Below, one piece after another: positions 12,330 through 25,566 of a stretch of 64,000 nucleotides of DNA. The notes below the pieces were generated by a model. That model was given only the letters and a program-made list of their open reading frames with translations. It ran no database searches and was not told the DNA's origin. Made by a program: the position numbers and the translations under genes. This DNA is from Petunia secreta (taxonomy: Eukaryota; Streptophyta; Magnoliopsida; Solanales; Solanaceae): assembly GCA_029990175.1 (NCBI GenBank), contig JARKIP010000524.1, positions 241,749 to 305,748 on the forward strand. The letters are read 5' to 3'. How positions within the stretch are numbered: position 1 is the stretch's first letter; the number at the start of each line of letters is the position of its first letter.

Positions 12330-12625
12330 AACACTTATCTCTTTAAGTATTGGCAATAGGCAATACTTGCCGCACTTGGCCGTAAGTCTTGGCAATTGAC
12401 AAGACTTGCCATTGACCCCTGCTCGATTTGCCAGCACTTGACCGACAAGTATTGGCAATAGGCAATACTTGCTGCACTTTGTCGTAAGTCTTGTCAATTG
12501 CCAAGACTTGTCCCTTCCAGTTTTCCCTGCATTATCGCCATACAACTTGAAGTATTGGCAAAACAGCACTTGCCCTTGAAGTATAGCCGATTGCCAAGAC
12601 TTACAAAATTTTTGTCTTGAAGTCT
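12330..12625. repeat. Short palindromic tandem repeats (TATTGGCAATAGGCAATACTT type)
   Basis: The stem-loop-forming words AAGTATTGGCAATAGGCAAT and AAGTCTTGGCAATTGACAAG recur three or more times, each with its own reverse complement nearby (for example TTGGCAATTGCCAA-type cores). Long frames on the minus strand here are repeat artefacts. Confidence 0.65.
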
Positions 12626-12721
12626 TGGCTTCCAGACTAAATAAGCGAATTTTGCTAAAACATTCCTCAGCGCGGGTAATTTTATAAAACCACTCCTTAT
12701 GGAGGGCATGCGGTGAAATTT

Positions 12722-13870
12722 TTTGGGCCTAAAATGTAGAGTTTGTTACGCTAATTGACGCACTAAGCATCAAAATTACAAAATATAACGATATTATTGA
12801 GAAATTACAAAATATACCGATATTTGTATGTTTATTACAAAACATACCATTTTCACATTTTCTCCTCTTTCTAACACTTAAATCCTAACTTTTTTCTCTC
12901 TCTTTTTGCCCCTTCCTCCACCCATTCGCCACCGCTGGTGCACCACCTCCCCGGTGCAGATCTGCTGCTCCATCATCAATTTACAGCTCCATTTTCACGA
13001 TAGTTGTTGCATTTTTTCTCGATCTGTTCGTTTTCCCTTGTTGATTTCGATCCTCGCTGCTCGGATTTGCTTCGGGTGTGGGTCTGTTGTTGTTGTTGCT
13101 ACGTGGATGCTTCGGTGGAGGTTACCGGAGCTCCGATCTGCTTCTTCTCCTTCTCTTTTTTTTTTTAATTTTTGTATGTAAATATACTTGTATACATTTT
13201 TATACCCATGTACGTGTATGTCTTGGTGGTTTGTGGTGGTTGTTTGAAGGCGTCTTGGTGGTTTGTAGTGGTTGTTGAAGGCAGACCAAAATGTATGTCT
13301 TGGTTTATATGGTGTATGGATCTGTATATTTGTGTATGAACATTAATATTTTTACAGTGCATAATTGTATGTATGTATATATCACTGTATGAACATGTAT
13401 ATCTGAGCATTAATTGTATTTTTTTGTATGTGCTTCTATGTGTATGTCAAGTGTATGTGTGACATACATAAATTTGTATGTTTTAAGTTGTAGATCATTG
13501 TATGTATGTGTGTCTAGTGTATGTCAAACATATTTTTTGTGTATTTACACGTATTTTTTGTTTATATGTATGTTGCAAGTGTACTTTCAAAAAGAAATCA
13601 ATGTGTATATGTGTATTTCATTTTTTAGATTAAAAAAAATCCGCGTGGGTGACCGGCAGCGGCCTGGGTGACGACTGGGGTGGTAGCAGTGGGAGGTGGC
13701 AGTAGGAAGAAGAAGGAACAAACCCTAATTTGTTAGTTTTGTATATAATGTGTAAAAAAATGTTTGTATTTTTTGTAAAGTGGAATAATATTGTTATTTT
13801 TTGTAATTTTTGTATTAGAGTTGTACATATTTGTAATTAGCCCTAAAATGTATTTTTACGGTAAAAATTT
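12722..13870 (+). mobile_element. Non-autonomous MULE-like element, copy A
   Basis: This segment is related, in inverted orientation, to 59295-60315. Both begin with a block built on TTACGCTAATTGACGC, then ACAAAATATACCGATATTTG, a TC/CCACC-rich stretch, a TGTATGTGTAT-rich stretch (giving matching spurious frames), and end with TTTTTGTAATTTTTGTATTAG and TAATTAGCCCTA. The same first block opens the Ulp1/DUF1985-type element at about 60.65 kb, so it is probably a non-coding derivative of that family. Terminal inverted repeats and a target duplication were not resolved. Confidence 0.6.
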
Positions 13871-13879
13871 CGCCCAACA

Positions 13880-14327
13880 GCGACTTTTGACACCGGTATT
13901 TGGTTTGAGGCCACTATTTTCTTTGGTCTTATACTAGAGGCCACTTTTGGGCCTTTTACTAAGTAAACATTGACTTAAGTTCTGATCATTGACTGAAGTT
14001 CAGTCCATACGGCCCCTGGACTGAAGTTCCATCTTTAAGGACTGAACTTCAGTCCATATGGCCCTGGACTGAAGTTCCATCTTTAAGGACTGGACTGAAC
14101 TTCAGTCAACATGGCCCTGGACTGAAGTTCAATCTTTAAGTATTGAACTTCAATCCATATGGCCCTGGACTGAAGTTCAATCTTTAAGGACTGAACTTCA
14201 ATCCGGCCTCTAGATTGAAGTTCTATCTTTTAAGCAAAAGTGGCTACAAACTAAATATTTTGGTATCAGTGGCCTGTGCCCAAAGACCAGTGGCAAAAGT
14301 GGCCTTTCGTGCACTTTTCCCATTTTT
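13880..14327. mobile_element. Foldback element, copy 1
   Basis: Ends are inverted copies of each other: GGTATTTGGTTTGAGGCCAC near the left and its counterpart (AAGTGGCCTTTCGTGCACTT) on the right. The interior is made of alternating GGACTGAAGTTC and its inverse GAACTTCAGTCC, so the whole segment can fold on itself. Related copies lie at 14706-15053 and 27078-27477. Confidence 0.6.
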
Positions 14328-14705
14328 ACAAAATTTAAGTGGGTGGGCCCACCCATTTGACTAAATTGTGAAAAATTGATGAGTAGTTATTTCTGGATTC
14401 CATAAGTCAGTTCCCTCCACCATTTCATAATTTATTGAGAAATAACTAATTATCTCCCTGTACATTTGCACCTTCTTAGCGTTAAACAATATCCAGACTA
14501 GCCAGAGTATAAATATTTGAGCTTTTGAACTAAACTCCAGTACAAAAATCTGGAGTTTTATTCAATGTTTCAGACAAAAATCGAAGTTTTATATATAAAG
14601 TCCCAGTATTTATATTGGAACTTTGAACTAACATGTTAAAATTTCAGTATTTTATATTGGAATTCATATTTAAGTGATCCCAATATAAGATACTGGGATT
14701 TTGAG

Positions 14706-15053
14706 GGCGAAGTACACCAAAGGCCACTTGCCACTGTTTTTATTGGTTTTACATGAGAGGTCAATTTTTGAAACTTCAATTCTTTTGGGTTGAACTTCAC
14801 ACAAGTTCAGCCGACAAGGATTGAAGTTCAACTTCAGCCCACCACAAGAGTTAAAGTTTACGCATCTATACCTAAAAGTTCAGCCCTTACAGATTGAAGT
14901 TGAAACTTCATAATTTAGGCATGAAATTCAACCCACAAGGTTTGAACATCAGCCCACAAAAATTGAAGTTCCAAAAAGTGGCCTCTCATATAAGACCAAT
15001 AAAAAAGTGACTTCAAATTAAATACCAGTGACAAAAGTGGCCTGTGTGTGAAA
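14706..15053 (-). mobile_element. Foldback element, copy 2
   Basis: Almost collinear with 27078-27477 when read on the minus strand. Both share CAACCCAAAAGAATTGAAGT, TTAGGTATAGATGCGTAAAC and the end AAAGTGGCCTTTGGTG-type terminus. It has no coding content. Confidence 0.7.
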
Positions 15054-15219
15054 ATTTTACGGATTTTGAAATTTAGTTCACAAATCCGAGTATAAAATAC
15101 TGGCTTTTTTTCGAATTTGGCTAATCTCCAAATAATTTTGCACTGCTTGGTAGTTTTCATTTAGCTCGGGGCAAACAGGCTACGTGACTAAATTTTACGA
15201 GTAAATTTGTTATTTCTTT

Positions 15220-15594
15220 AGGGTTTCTTTTTTCAGAAATAGCACCTCAAAGCTAGAAATTTACAAATTAAATGCCATAATTTTTTCTTACATGGCATAG
15301 CATCCCCCGCCCCTATTTTAAAATTTACACAGTCTAGCACTCCCCCCTATTTTAAAATTTTGAACTCTCCCTCAAAGTAAAAAATCTTAGGTGCCACTCC
15401 CCCCTCCCTTGACACTGGCCTGCAGGTGGCCACCCTACCGCTGGCGGCGCCGCTGCAGGCCGACGGTGCCGGAAAATTAAAAATTACCGCAGTCTCATCG
15501 GGGTTGCTTATTTTATATTACCGGATCTTTATTATTACTAGGTTTGCCTAAGTCATTTTTTATACACAAAAGTTTATCAAAAAAATAATATATT

Positions 15595-15658
<64 letters not shown>

Positions 15659-16480
15659 CATGCAAGAATACAAAAATATACACAAAAAAACTTAAACTTT
15701 ATACAAACATCCATAATAGTGCACAAATCTGAAAATTTATACAACTTTATTCATTGTTCTTACACACATATATAACTTTATACACATTTACAAAAGTGTA
15801 TAAACTACGTTTATTCATTGTATATACACACATATACAAATTTATACAGCTTTTTACACATTTACAAAAGTGTATAAACTTGTATAAAATATGTATAAAA
15901 TTGAATAAACTCATAAAAAAAATTTATACAGTGTTTTGGACAGCTTTTACACAAAATCTTTAAAAAAATACGAGATTTATACAATTTTCTACAAGAAAAA
16001 TATCATATCTAAATATTAAAAAAAAGCTTTAACAAAAAACTAGTACATCTCACCGTATTATTGAAAAAGTAAGAAAAGAAGAAGAAACATGATAAAGAAA
16101 TCCTTACTGAAGTTTTGACCGAAATTTACATCGATAAATCGACATTTTTCTTCAAAAAAAAAAAAAAAAAAAAAGGAGAGAAGAAGAAAAAAAGGATGGC
16201 GACAACTAGTAACAGTGATGGCGGCGGTGGCTTGGAGGAGAGGCGATGAAGGTGAATCCGTGGTGGAAGGGTAGGGAGGCGGCGACAGTAGAAGGAGGGG
16301 AGGAAAAGAGAGGGAAATTGGGGAGCTAGAGTTTTTTGTTTCTTTAAATAGGGGTGCTATGAGCAAAAGAAAAAATTAAAAAAGAGGAGGGGGTGATAGG
16401 TTGGGTAAGAAGGAAAAATATGAGGTCATTTTAGTAATTTTTATGAACTGAGTGTCTCTCCATGTAAAATCTTTTTTTTT
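15220..16480. other. Repeat-like non-coding region with (AT)n
   Basis: Contains a CCCCC/TATTTTAAAATTT-rich part (15300-15370), a pure (AT)n run (15597-15657), TATACAC-rich sequence and a purine-rich GGCGGCGGTGGCTTGG stretch. The composition resembles the MULE-like copies at 12.7 and 59.3 kb, but I could not align it with them. No credible gene is seen. Confidence 0.4.
15597..15657. repeat. (AT)n microsatellite
   Basis: About 60 bases of uninterrupted AT dinucleotides. Confidence 0.9.
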
Positions 16481-16813
16481 TCTTGAAGCTATCTGTCACA
16501 ACTCCTCCCCTCCAAGAACTTTAGTGACAATGTTGGTGAGTCATTGCGAATTGCCAACACATTTAGAACAAAATGTGTACTATAGTTCTTGTGATAGAAG
16601 TTATCGTGAATTGCCAGGACTCACCATGATTTTTGTCATTGGGACTATAGAGTCCGTTTGGGTGAGCTTATTATAAGTAGTTTATTAGCCATAAGGTGCT
16701 TATAAACCATTTTTGGTAAGTTAAAATTTCTAACTACTTTTTAAGCATAAAGGTTTATAAGTCCATAACTTTTTGAATTACCAAACACTCATTAATGCAT
16801 TTATAAGCACATA

Positions 16814-19800
16814 TCTATATTATATTAAAAGGAGGGTAGTAAGCCTATAGAAAGAAGCCAAGTGTCAAACAACTACATAGCCACTTAGCAATTTTAGGAC
16901 AATAATTAGTTAATGTTAGTTAGTTTAGTTAAATTTCAAATTTAAATTTGAAAATAAAAGTGAGAAAGAATAGTTAGTTATTTTTGAATTGGTGTGGAAA
17001 AAAATGGAAACTGAGAAACTGCTCTTCAAACTGATACGACATTCCTGTCAATTTGCCATAATAATGAATAATGATGAATAATATTTGAATTAGTTTTAAA
17101 TAAAAAATAAGTACTACCAAAAAAAAAAACATAACTAAATAGGCAATATGAAAGATTTATAACTTGAATTTAATGCATGCGGGTTCTGGAGATGAAGAAG
17201 TTACCATTTCTCAATTTTATCCGTAGCATTATTTTATTGGAATATATTAAATTAAAAAATGTGAGAACTATCGTGTGGATATTTTCAAGGTGTGGTTAAG
17301 TTGGCATTTCAGATAACTGCTTTTCTATTTGGTGTTTTATCTTCAGAAGGTACTAATCTTTTAAGTTAGCTATAAATTGGTTATGTTTTCTTTCACTGTA
17401 TGCATATTAACTCCAACTATTATAATAAGATTATAGAAGTGGTTCCTTTCTATTTCCCTTTTGTTATGTATTTTCTGTCCATGATTTGGAAATTACTGTA
17501 TAGAGTTTTAAATTTCATTGATGGTTCTTTTAACTGCAGATTGCATCAATGGTAGTGTTAAAACTACTTTAGTTATAACTTATAATTATATATATTGGAT
17601 TAGATTAGTGAGCGAGTACTGAAGTCATTGAAAGCATAGCAATTTATATATTATAAGTTGCTAGAAGTGAGCAATATATGTATTCAGAATTTCCATTTGT
17701 AAAGTGATTTTTTTTTTTTTGAAAAAACGTTTGTTTAATATGTTATTTATTCTTATGCTGGATCATGCTTAGTGTGAAGGTTTTGATTTAAAAATTACAT
17801 GTATATATTGTTGTAAGTTGTGTGATACTAGAAGAATGCTCTTCCAGAAATTTAAAGTATGAGTTTATTGTATACTGAATTTGAATAGAAGGAACAATTT
17901 TATTATTCTAAAACCATACCATAATATTTACTCATTCTTTGCATCATCTCTGATTCTATCTCTCCATGCCATGGGTATAAATAATCAAACTTATGGTACC
18001 AGACACACTTTGACTCTTCTCAAGTTACTTAATACCTAAAGGAATCAAGAAGAAGAAATGAATGTACTATATGTTAGCATTATAATGATGGCACCAAAAC
18101 AGAGGGTTTAGCTTAAAACCTGTAAAATGATGAAAAAGCAAGCAACTGAAAGTACTCGACGTCATATAAATTTCATTATAAGAATGGGAAGAAGAAGAGT
18201 AGTATGAGAAAAAGCTAAGGCTTACAAAATAACGTGAATACACCCTGCTTGAAGAGAGTTTCAAGCGGTAAAGTAGACTTGATATAGCAATATCATTAAA
18301 AAATTTATGATCATAACCCTTTTCTTATGTGCCTTCCTACAAAATTGTGCAGGGTTTAGAAATATTAAATGGAGAAACTGATCATTGATAATGTCTTTAA
18401 CTAATATACATGGTCAGAAACATTAACTTGCATCATTGCAGTTCAAGCCACAACAAGTGCAAGTTTAGTTTTAGAACAGAATTGCAAGGTAATCTCATAT
18501 ATATAACTTGGCAGAATAGTTTAAAACACTCTAAGCTTGGTGCATTTCATTAGGTGCACACTCGAGCTATATCTACTTCTAATATCCATCTGAACTGGAT
18601 TTTTTTTTTTTTTTTTGTGATTTAGATGTGGATCATGATCAACTTTTTAGTCCTAATAATATGTTATTGGTGTAGATGGAATGAAATAGGATTGAACACA
18701 TATAGTGAAGATATAGAAGAATATTAACGTGACTAATCCTAAAGTATTTGGGAATGCATCCAAATATATTTTTTTTCTTTTTTAGTACATGTTTAATATA
18801 TACAGTAGTACGGATTATGGAAGTTTTGATTAAGTAGCAGATATTTTCTGCAAAATATAAATAAAATAAAGAGGAGTATAAAAAACTGAAGGTAAAATAC
18901 ATTAAAAATATCAGTTTTCTACAAATTCTTCTCTTCTTAGACTTGTGTTGGGTGAAATGCTTATGACTCTTACAGAAGCTGGGCAATTGTTGTTTGTGAG
19001 ACTAAATTGGTAAAACTATCCTAGAAATATTGGTTTATGCTTATAAAGGTTTTTTGACGTATTTTTTTTTTAAAATATACAGATCTATATATTTTTGTGA
19101 GGACTTTAGTTAGTAGTACCCCATATATAGACGTTAGAGAAAAAATTTATAATTCATAGTCGACCTGCTTCGTTTGGACTTACTTTTTTTAATTTTATTA
19201 TTTTTTTGTTTTAGTTGCAGCCCATTATAATTAACAAGTGGGCCAGGTCGTCAAAGGCAGGGAGAAGAGCTTTGAGAGACATTAATTTATTTCATGGTGA
19301 AAAAAGATTTCATGTTCGTCCTATCAACACCAACAGATGCAACGATTGAGTACCATTATGATTTTGGTAGAATACTACATAGACAGAAGAATTTTATTTT
19401 TTACTTTTTTTCTTAGGAAAGAAAAAAAGGGGTAAAGTTAAACCTCAATTGGTTGTAAATAAATGATGTTAAATGTAGCAGATATTTGATAGGACAAAGC
19501 CTAATCTGCGGTGACTTAACTACTTGTGTTGTTTCACTGAAATTGGTAGTGGAATAATTATTGGATCATGTTCATTTTTTTGTCAATGTTTCTGTTTGAT
19601 TTATCTGTTGTGTCTTTCATGATTATTTTATGGTTATTAGTTCTTTTTGGTCATTTTGTTTTGGATTATGCATGCAAATTTAAGTTTTCATATCAGATAT
19701 AGTAGTGGAGTAATTGATTTCAGTTTACAGTTTTCTGTTGTCGTCGTTCCGAATGAGGAGATGGAAAGAAGTATAAATTTTTAGTGGAAAGAAGTATTAA

Positions 19801-20111
19801 TTATTATGTTAATGCAGTTTGTTTAAAATACACACGAAGGTAAGAGTTACTAAAAATTACAAGAGAGTAAAGTAAAGATAAAGTAGGAGTTACATATGCA
19901 CAATGCATAAATAAACCAATTAAACGAGAAAAACAATATTGGAGGATGAGATATCAAAATTATTCTTTTATATATTTGAAAGAAAAAAAATAATAGTTTA
20001 ACAATTTTTGAATTTTCAAGATTTAATGTACTCAAATATAAAAATAATAGTATTTTTTGGTGATTAATTTTCTTATATTTTTAACCGCGCATCGCGCGGG
20101 CACTATACTAG
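16814..20111 (+). mobile_element. Non-autonomous Helitron, 3.3 kb
   Basis: The 5' end reads A|TCTATATTATATTAAAAGG (TC at 16814). The 3' end has the hairpin CCGCGC-ATC-GCGCGG (20085-20099) followed by GCACTATA and CTAG at 20108-20111, then a host T. TC...hairpin...CTAG inserted between A and T is the full Helitron signature, and there is no target duplication. Inside I find no Rep, helicase or recognisable gene fragment, only AT-rich sequence. Its ends differ from those of the 15 kb Helitron, so it belongs to another family. Confidence 0.8.
20085..20111 (+). terminator. Helitron 3' hairpin and CTAG end
   Basis: A GC stem of 6 bp with a 3-base loop lies eight bases before the terminal CTAG. 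It functions as the Helitron replication termination signal, not as a transcription terminator. Confidence 0.75.
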
Positions 20112-20478
20112 TGTACTTTTAAGCCACTTTTGAGCTTTATCTTGACGGGTTCAAATATTGCACATTTAGTACTAAAGTTTTGGTTACTTGCTTTGACAAA
20201 CTACGGTTTTCTGCGCAATTAATTATGGTGGATCGCCAGAACTTGCAATGATTTGTGTCGACAAGAGTTTGCTTCCATATTTTGGCGTGGGGGTTCAAAA
20301 GTTAAAAGCAATTTTGAAAAGTTAATTAGCAGTACTGATAATCTAGTTTAGCAAATCGGCTAGGCCTTATTTGTTTGCACTTAATGGGAGTATGAATCTG
20401 AATAATTCAGATAACTACCTATTAAGTGCATTTGTTTTTTATTCTTGAAAAGTTATTAATAGACCTTATTAACTCTTA

Positions 20479-20737
20479 CTCCCTCTGTTTCAGAATGGAT
20501 GAACCTTTTCGCTTTTCGAGAGTCAAACTGGATGAACTTTGACCAACAATTTAAGATTATTTTTTTCATCATATTGATATGCGAAGAGTTGCATGTTATA
20601 GTACTATTCGTATAGTTTTTGAATATGCAAATTTTTATTTGAAAATATTAATTTAATATAGTCTAATTTAGGTTCAAAGATTAGTCAAATTGACTTTCAA
20701 AAAGTGAAAAGGTTCATCCTTTTTTAAACGGATGGAG
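20479..20737. mobile_element. Stowaway-like MITE
   Basis: Begins CTCCCTCTGTTTCAGAATGG after TA and ends with the near-inverse TTTTTTAAACGGATGGAG before TA; the inner ends GATGAACCTTTTC and GAAAAGGTTCATC are also inverted. About 259 bp, with the TA duplication typical of Tc1/mariner-derived MITEs. Confidence 0.75.
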
Positions 20738-21875
20738 TAATAAATAAGATCTTTAACCATGTCTTTATACCATACACTCTTAAAAGTGATATAGCTTTTT
20801 TTTCGGAAATAATTTCTCACGGTTTGTAACAGGCTTCTCACCCCTCTTTCTCTCTCCAACTACCAAAGCCAAAAGTACTAATATACCTCAAAACTTTTAC
20901 TGAAAATTTTAGAATTGGAATTTACAAACGTGAATCATTTTCCTAATCATATTTTTCATCTTCAAATTTGGAGTTTAACAAGATCCATTTCAAAATATTA
21001 TTTGAGAAGAATAGAAGCAAAAAATAGAAGTGGGCGTAATTCAGATTCAGATGTTGAAAACAAACAGTCTTTATTAGTTAATATTCAGTTCTAGATATCA
21101 TATCTTAATATTCAGATGTGTATTCAGGTTCAGGCGTCTTAATCTTAATAAAAACAAATAGCCCCTAAGAACTATGAGTAAAATACTCTGTCAGTTGTTT
21201 ATTGTTAAACTTATTTATTTTTAATGTAATTCCCAAACTGCATGATTTTTTTTGGAGAGACATTGGATTTACCTGAGAAGGATTAGTGAAAGTTAGATTT
21301 TGCGCAAGGAGATTCGGCTAATGATTTAAGCATCTGCTTGTGATTGATTGTATATACTAATTGATTTCCTCTTTTCTAGCTTCCAAATAAAAGTTTTAAG
21401 AATGATAAATAAATAGCATACCTTTTGGAGTGAAGTTCATGAAAATTCGTTGGCTACAAGTTGTACACATACTTTGGATGGAACAACTCAAAGTTGCAAA
21501 CTAGAATCAACAACCCAAGAACTAAACTGACAAGTTTTTGAACTTCACTACTCATTCAATATAACACAAATAATAAATCAAGTCGCACAATAAAAAAGAG
21601 GAAAATCATTGAGCGGTACATAGAAACCATGATTTTGGTGAGGAAAATCACTGCCTAAGATAATATATACATGCATATATGGCCTTGTCTTTAAGTAAAA
21701 ACTGAGGGGAACCTCAGTATCTCGTTTCAGTTCAAGTGCCAAAATATGAGACCAAAGTGTTTGGTGAAAGGATCAATCACACCTAACACAGGTACAACCA
21801 CCTAGTCAATTCCCCTGTAAACCAATCTTCACAAAACTAGTATTAACAGGAAAATTGGGATACAACCTACGCAGC
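20738..21875. other. Intergenic, nothing recognised
   Basis: AT-rich sequence between the MITE and the 3' end of the minus-strand gene at 21876, probably including its 3' UTR. No gene or known element is seen. Confidence 0.4.
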
Positions 21876-24312
21876 TCAGAATGTTGGTAACATCCACCCG
21901 ACCGTCCACCCAAGAAACAATCCTGCACCAACAAGACCCAATCCTAGTGCAAAAACAACTGCATATCTGCTCAAGTCAAACTTGGGACGGGCTCGTTTGG
22001 CTCGTTTGATTCTAGCAGACTTCTGCCAGTTCTTCCGGGGTCTCTTAGTTTTCTGGGGCATCCATGGTAACATTACTGGTAGTATGGCCGATGTCGGCTG
22101 GTTTTTGTTGTTTTTTATCTGAAAGTAGAAGTTTTCTAGTTGCAGTAGCTGGAACCATTGCTTATAGGCAAAAAGTTGTGATGCTTGTCTAAAGACCAGC
22201 TGAACAACATGCTCCTTCTCTGCAAAGGCTTGCTTTGCTGCATTCTCAGCCTCCCTTGCACGCGTTTGAGAATGACGAAGCGCTTCCAGTAGTTGTGCCT
22301 TGCTTTCATCATCTCCAGATGTCTTCATTTCAGGCACAAGCTTTTGGCTATGGGTGTCCCTGTTCTTCAAACTATGTACAAGTAAACAAATTTTAGAAAA
22401 ACATCAGACTTGCTGAATAGACATTCTACGTTACTAAACACACATAACACTAATTTGTGGATCAGCTAACAAACATCAAAAAGGGAAAAACGGGTAATTA
22501 TATACGCAGTCATTTAGAGAAGTAGAATACATTGCTCTCTCTATTGATCACTTGTTCCCCTGACATAAAACTACTATGTGATGCATGCACCGGAACCAAC
22601 TAAGTGTCAACATAATAGATCAATAAACTATTGCAGAAAGAATGAACATCTAAAGAGTAGCAAAACCTGGAACTTCATAGTTCTCGTCTTCATTGCATTT
22701 GATGTTCAAGACAATCATTCCATGACAGCATAAAAAATTGACAAACTTATTAATTTTACTAAAAGACACATCTTTTGCTTGGGTTTTCAAATCCAGAAAT
22801 CCTGTCTCAGGGAACTCCTCCTCTTAAAGCAACACGATGTCAGTAATTATATGATTAAGGCTGGTTTGACAGCACCTACAAAACTGAAGGTAAAAATACA
22901 TGCTAATAGGTTTGCACTGGGGGTTCATAAATTAAGATACCCAGTTTCTCGTAATGACTGCAGTTTGACCCAAAAGGATCAAGCAAGATAAAACAACTAC
23001 GAAACTGTATAGGTGCAACACATTTCAATAATACATATTTTGCAGTTCATCCAGGGAAAAAGAGGTATGTTTCTCAAGTGAGTGCAACAGCAAACCTGTC
23101 TTGAGGTCTCACTGTCAAGATACGCACACACACAACAAAATCTAGTTACATCCTAAGCCTAGAAAATGTTAAAGACACAGATATGATTGTCAAAAACTAA
23201 ACCTCATGTATATAGATACTTTTTTTTTTTGGATTGGTCATGTTTATAGATACTTCTAAATATATGTATGCGCAGTAGACATTTTTCCCATTATTATTAT
23301 CCCATAGCATATTTCTGAGTATAAAAATGGTATACAATACATTGGATACCGAGCAAAGCTTTCCTATGCAGTACCTTGATGGCTTGCAAGAACGGAGCTC
23401 CAAGTGCCCTTCAGCTTCTAACTGAGAAGGACGTTCAAAAGAAAGATTCCCCCTTTGATGAATATTCACATTGTGTCGACAAATATTTCCAGATTTGGGA
23501 CTCACAGACGAAGCATAAATCTTATTGTCAACATCCACATCGTTATCCCCTTTAACAAAATTGTTCTGAGGCTGGGGAAGATCACAATTCTCCATAAAAT
23601 CATGTGATCTCTGGGCAACCAATAAAGCAAGTTCCTCTCTGTCTGCTGTTCGCCACCATGGCTCTGTTTTCTCAACACCAATCCAAGGACATTCTGTATC
23701 AAACGAAAGCTCATCAACCTGTTTACAGACTGTGAAATCAGCCAGACCTTTCTTGTTTGCTTCATAAGGATACCCAGTGTCCTCTAGGTTAAGAGTATCC
23801 TTGGAAATCTCGGTAAACACGTCTATTAGTTCTTCGTTTCCAACTCCCAAGTCACTGTTCACATTACTTGCAGATTTTTTAACCTGAGAACCTAGAGATC
23901 CACCAACACTGACTACATCCACATAATCACCATCTGCTTCACTCTGATCAGAGAACTTGCTATAGTTAGGGGTTGAATCTAAAGCTGGTCCAATATTTCC
24001 CATCTCTGCTTCCATAGAATCTACCGGTTCACTTGCTAAGCCTCTTTGATACCCATAATCAGGTTGAAGATGCAGCCACCATCTTGAACTAGGGGATAAA
24101 TCACGATATGAAGAGTTCCTGTTAAAGGGCCGGAAACATGTACTAGAAGGATTTTGTGCATCATCACCATTTGCAGGCCCATTATCAACCTGTTTCAATG
24201 AGGGTGATGCTGATGAGCAGCACGCCAACTTTGGAGCTCGTTTGGCATCTTCTTGGACCAAACATCGATTAGCTGCTCTTTGCCAAGCGGTTCTTGCTTC
24301 TGCCACAGCCAT
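21876..24312 (-). CDS. Conserved plant tail-anchored transmembrane protein (two exons, 477 aa)
   Basis: Exon 1 is 24312-23375 and exon 2 is 22371-21876; the donor AAG|GTACTG and acceptor CATAG|T join in phase 2 (938 + 496 nt = 478 codons). The ATG at 24312 is the first in frame. The N-terminus MAVAEARTAWQRAANRC and the motif EPWWRTADREELALLVAQRS look conserved. Exon 2 has a coiled-coil-like part (RHSQTRAREAENAAKQAFAE), a very basic stretch (KRPRKNWQKSARIKRAKRAR) and a Gly-rich C-terminal membrane helix (VVFALGLGLVGAGLFLGW), typical of a tail-anchored protein. Function is unknown to me. From memory it resembles the Arabidopsis At2g46550/At1g01240 pair. A 5'-UTR exon near 25.9-26.1 kb is possible. 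Confidence 0.75.
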
Positions 24313-25566
24313 TACTAGCCCATTCTTCTGCACATTTTGCTGTCACAGTGCAAAATCTATCAGACACTGAGGGCATCAAGGTTCATGAGGCTGAGGACAT
24401 AGTAAAAGAAAACATAATTAAAATAATTATGTACAGTACTGACAAATACATGTCACCTGATTTGCAGGAAAAGGACATCACTACTAAAGCCAATCATATG
24501 TGAGAGTTAACCAATGTTTTAGAAAACATAAAACATCTCCAGGAACACAATTCGGAACAGAAGAATAGTTCTTTAAAGAGGAAGGGATAAGAATGCATGA
24601 CAATAAGAACATTTCTATCACATCTGGCCATCTCCTCTTGCAGTGATCTACCCCAGTTCATCTTTTAACCCCAGGAAATCCTTATTTCCGAAAAAAGTAA
24701 CATAGAGCCCCCACACACTTAAAAAAGGGAAAAAAAGAAAGGGAGAAAATGTGAATCTCTCATTTCAAATTAAAAAAAATACTCATGCATCTCAAGTTTT
24801 CCAGATGATAATATGTTCAAATAGATTCAATCAAATAAAATCAGGTGAATGAAGATGCTAATGCCTGTTAAACAACAATATATTCTGGAACAGAGAAGAA
24901 ATGATGAAAATATTTCCAAATGATATATTTGTATCTAAAGGTACTACGGCAATGTTTTGCACACATTGATTAGGCAACCTGACCACTACAACAGCCTAAA
25001 TCTACCACCAAACAATATACAGTCCCAATGCTTTTTGAAGCAAGCCAAAAGTCCCTCATACACCGAAAAAATCTTCAGAACAGAACAAAAAGCACCCTAC
25101 TTCAAGGACTAAGTAACACTGTCATGCTACATAAAAGTCGAAGTACCTTTCGAGATGTTTTAAGCAAAGATGGCAAATTTGCACCAAACTCCCCTTTTGA
25201 GTTCAGAGAGAGAGAGAAAGACAGCAAAATTCTTCTGAAAAGTATCTTTTCCTAGCCCTTTAGAAACATTTCAAATTTGCAACCACAAGTTACTTATTCC
25301 AAGTCCTACTCAAGGGAATCTCCCCTGGGAACCAACATACCAGTCTTAAGATAGCAAATATGCCAATAAAGAGAACTTCACACAATCACATGCACAACCA
25401 AGACCACCAAATAATCAAAGATCAAATCCAAAACTCATCCCCACTAAAACAATTCAAAGAAAAACAACAGGAGCTAATTAAGCAACTACGAATTTCTTAC
25501 AACTACAAAGAGCTACAATTAAGCTTGCATAATTAAGAACCACAAATATTTGTCTTAACATCATCA

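Noticed and set aside
13414..13671. Cys/Tyr-rich frame that also appears at 59423-59683
   Set aside because: Looks conserved, but only because both lie in the TGTATGTG-rich core of copies A and B of one repeat family; no start, stop or domain conservation.
16058..16366. 102-codon minus-strand frame rich in Ser, Pro and Phe
   Set aside because: Low-complexity sequence of a repeat-like region with a long Phe run from poly-A; no homology pattern.
23502..23765. 87-codon minus-strand frame
   Set aside because: Alternative frame within exon 1 of the tail-anchored protein gene.
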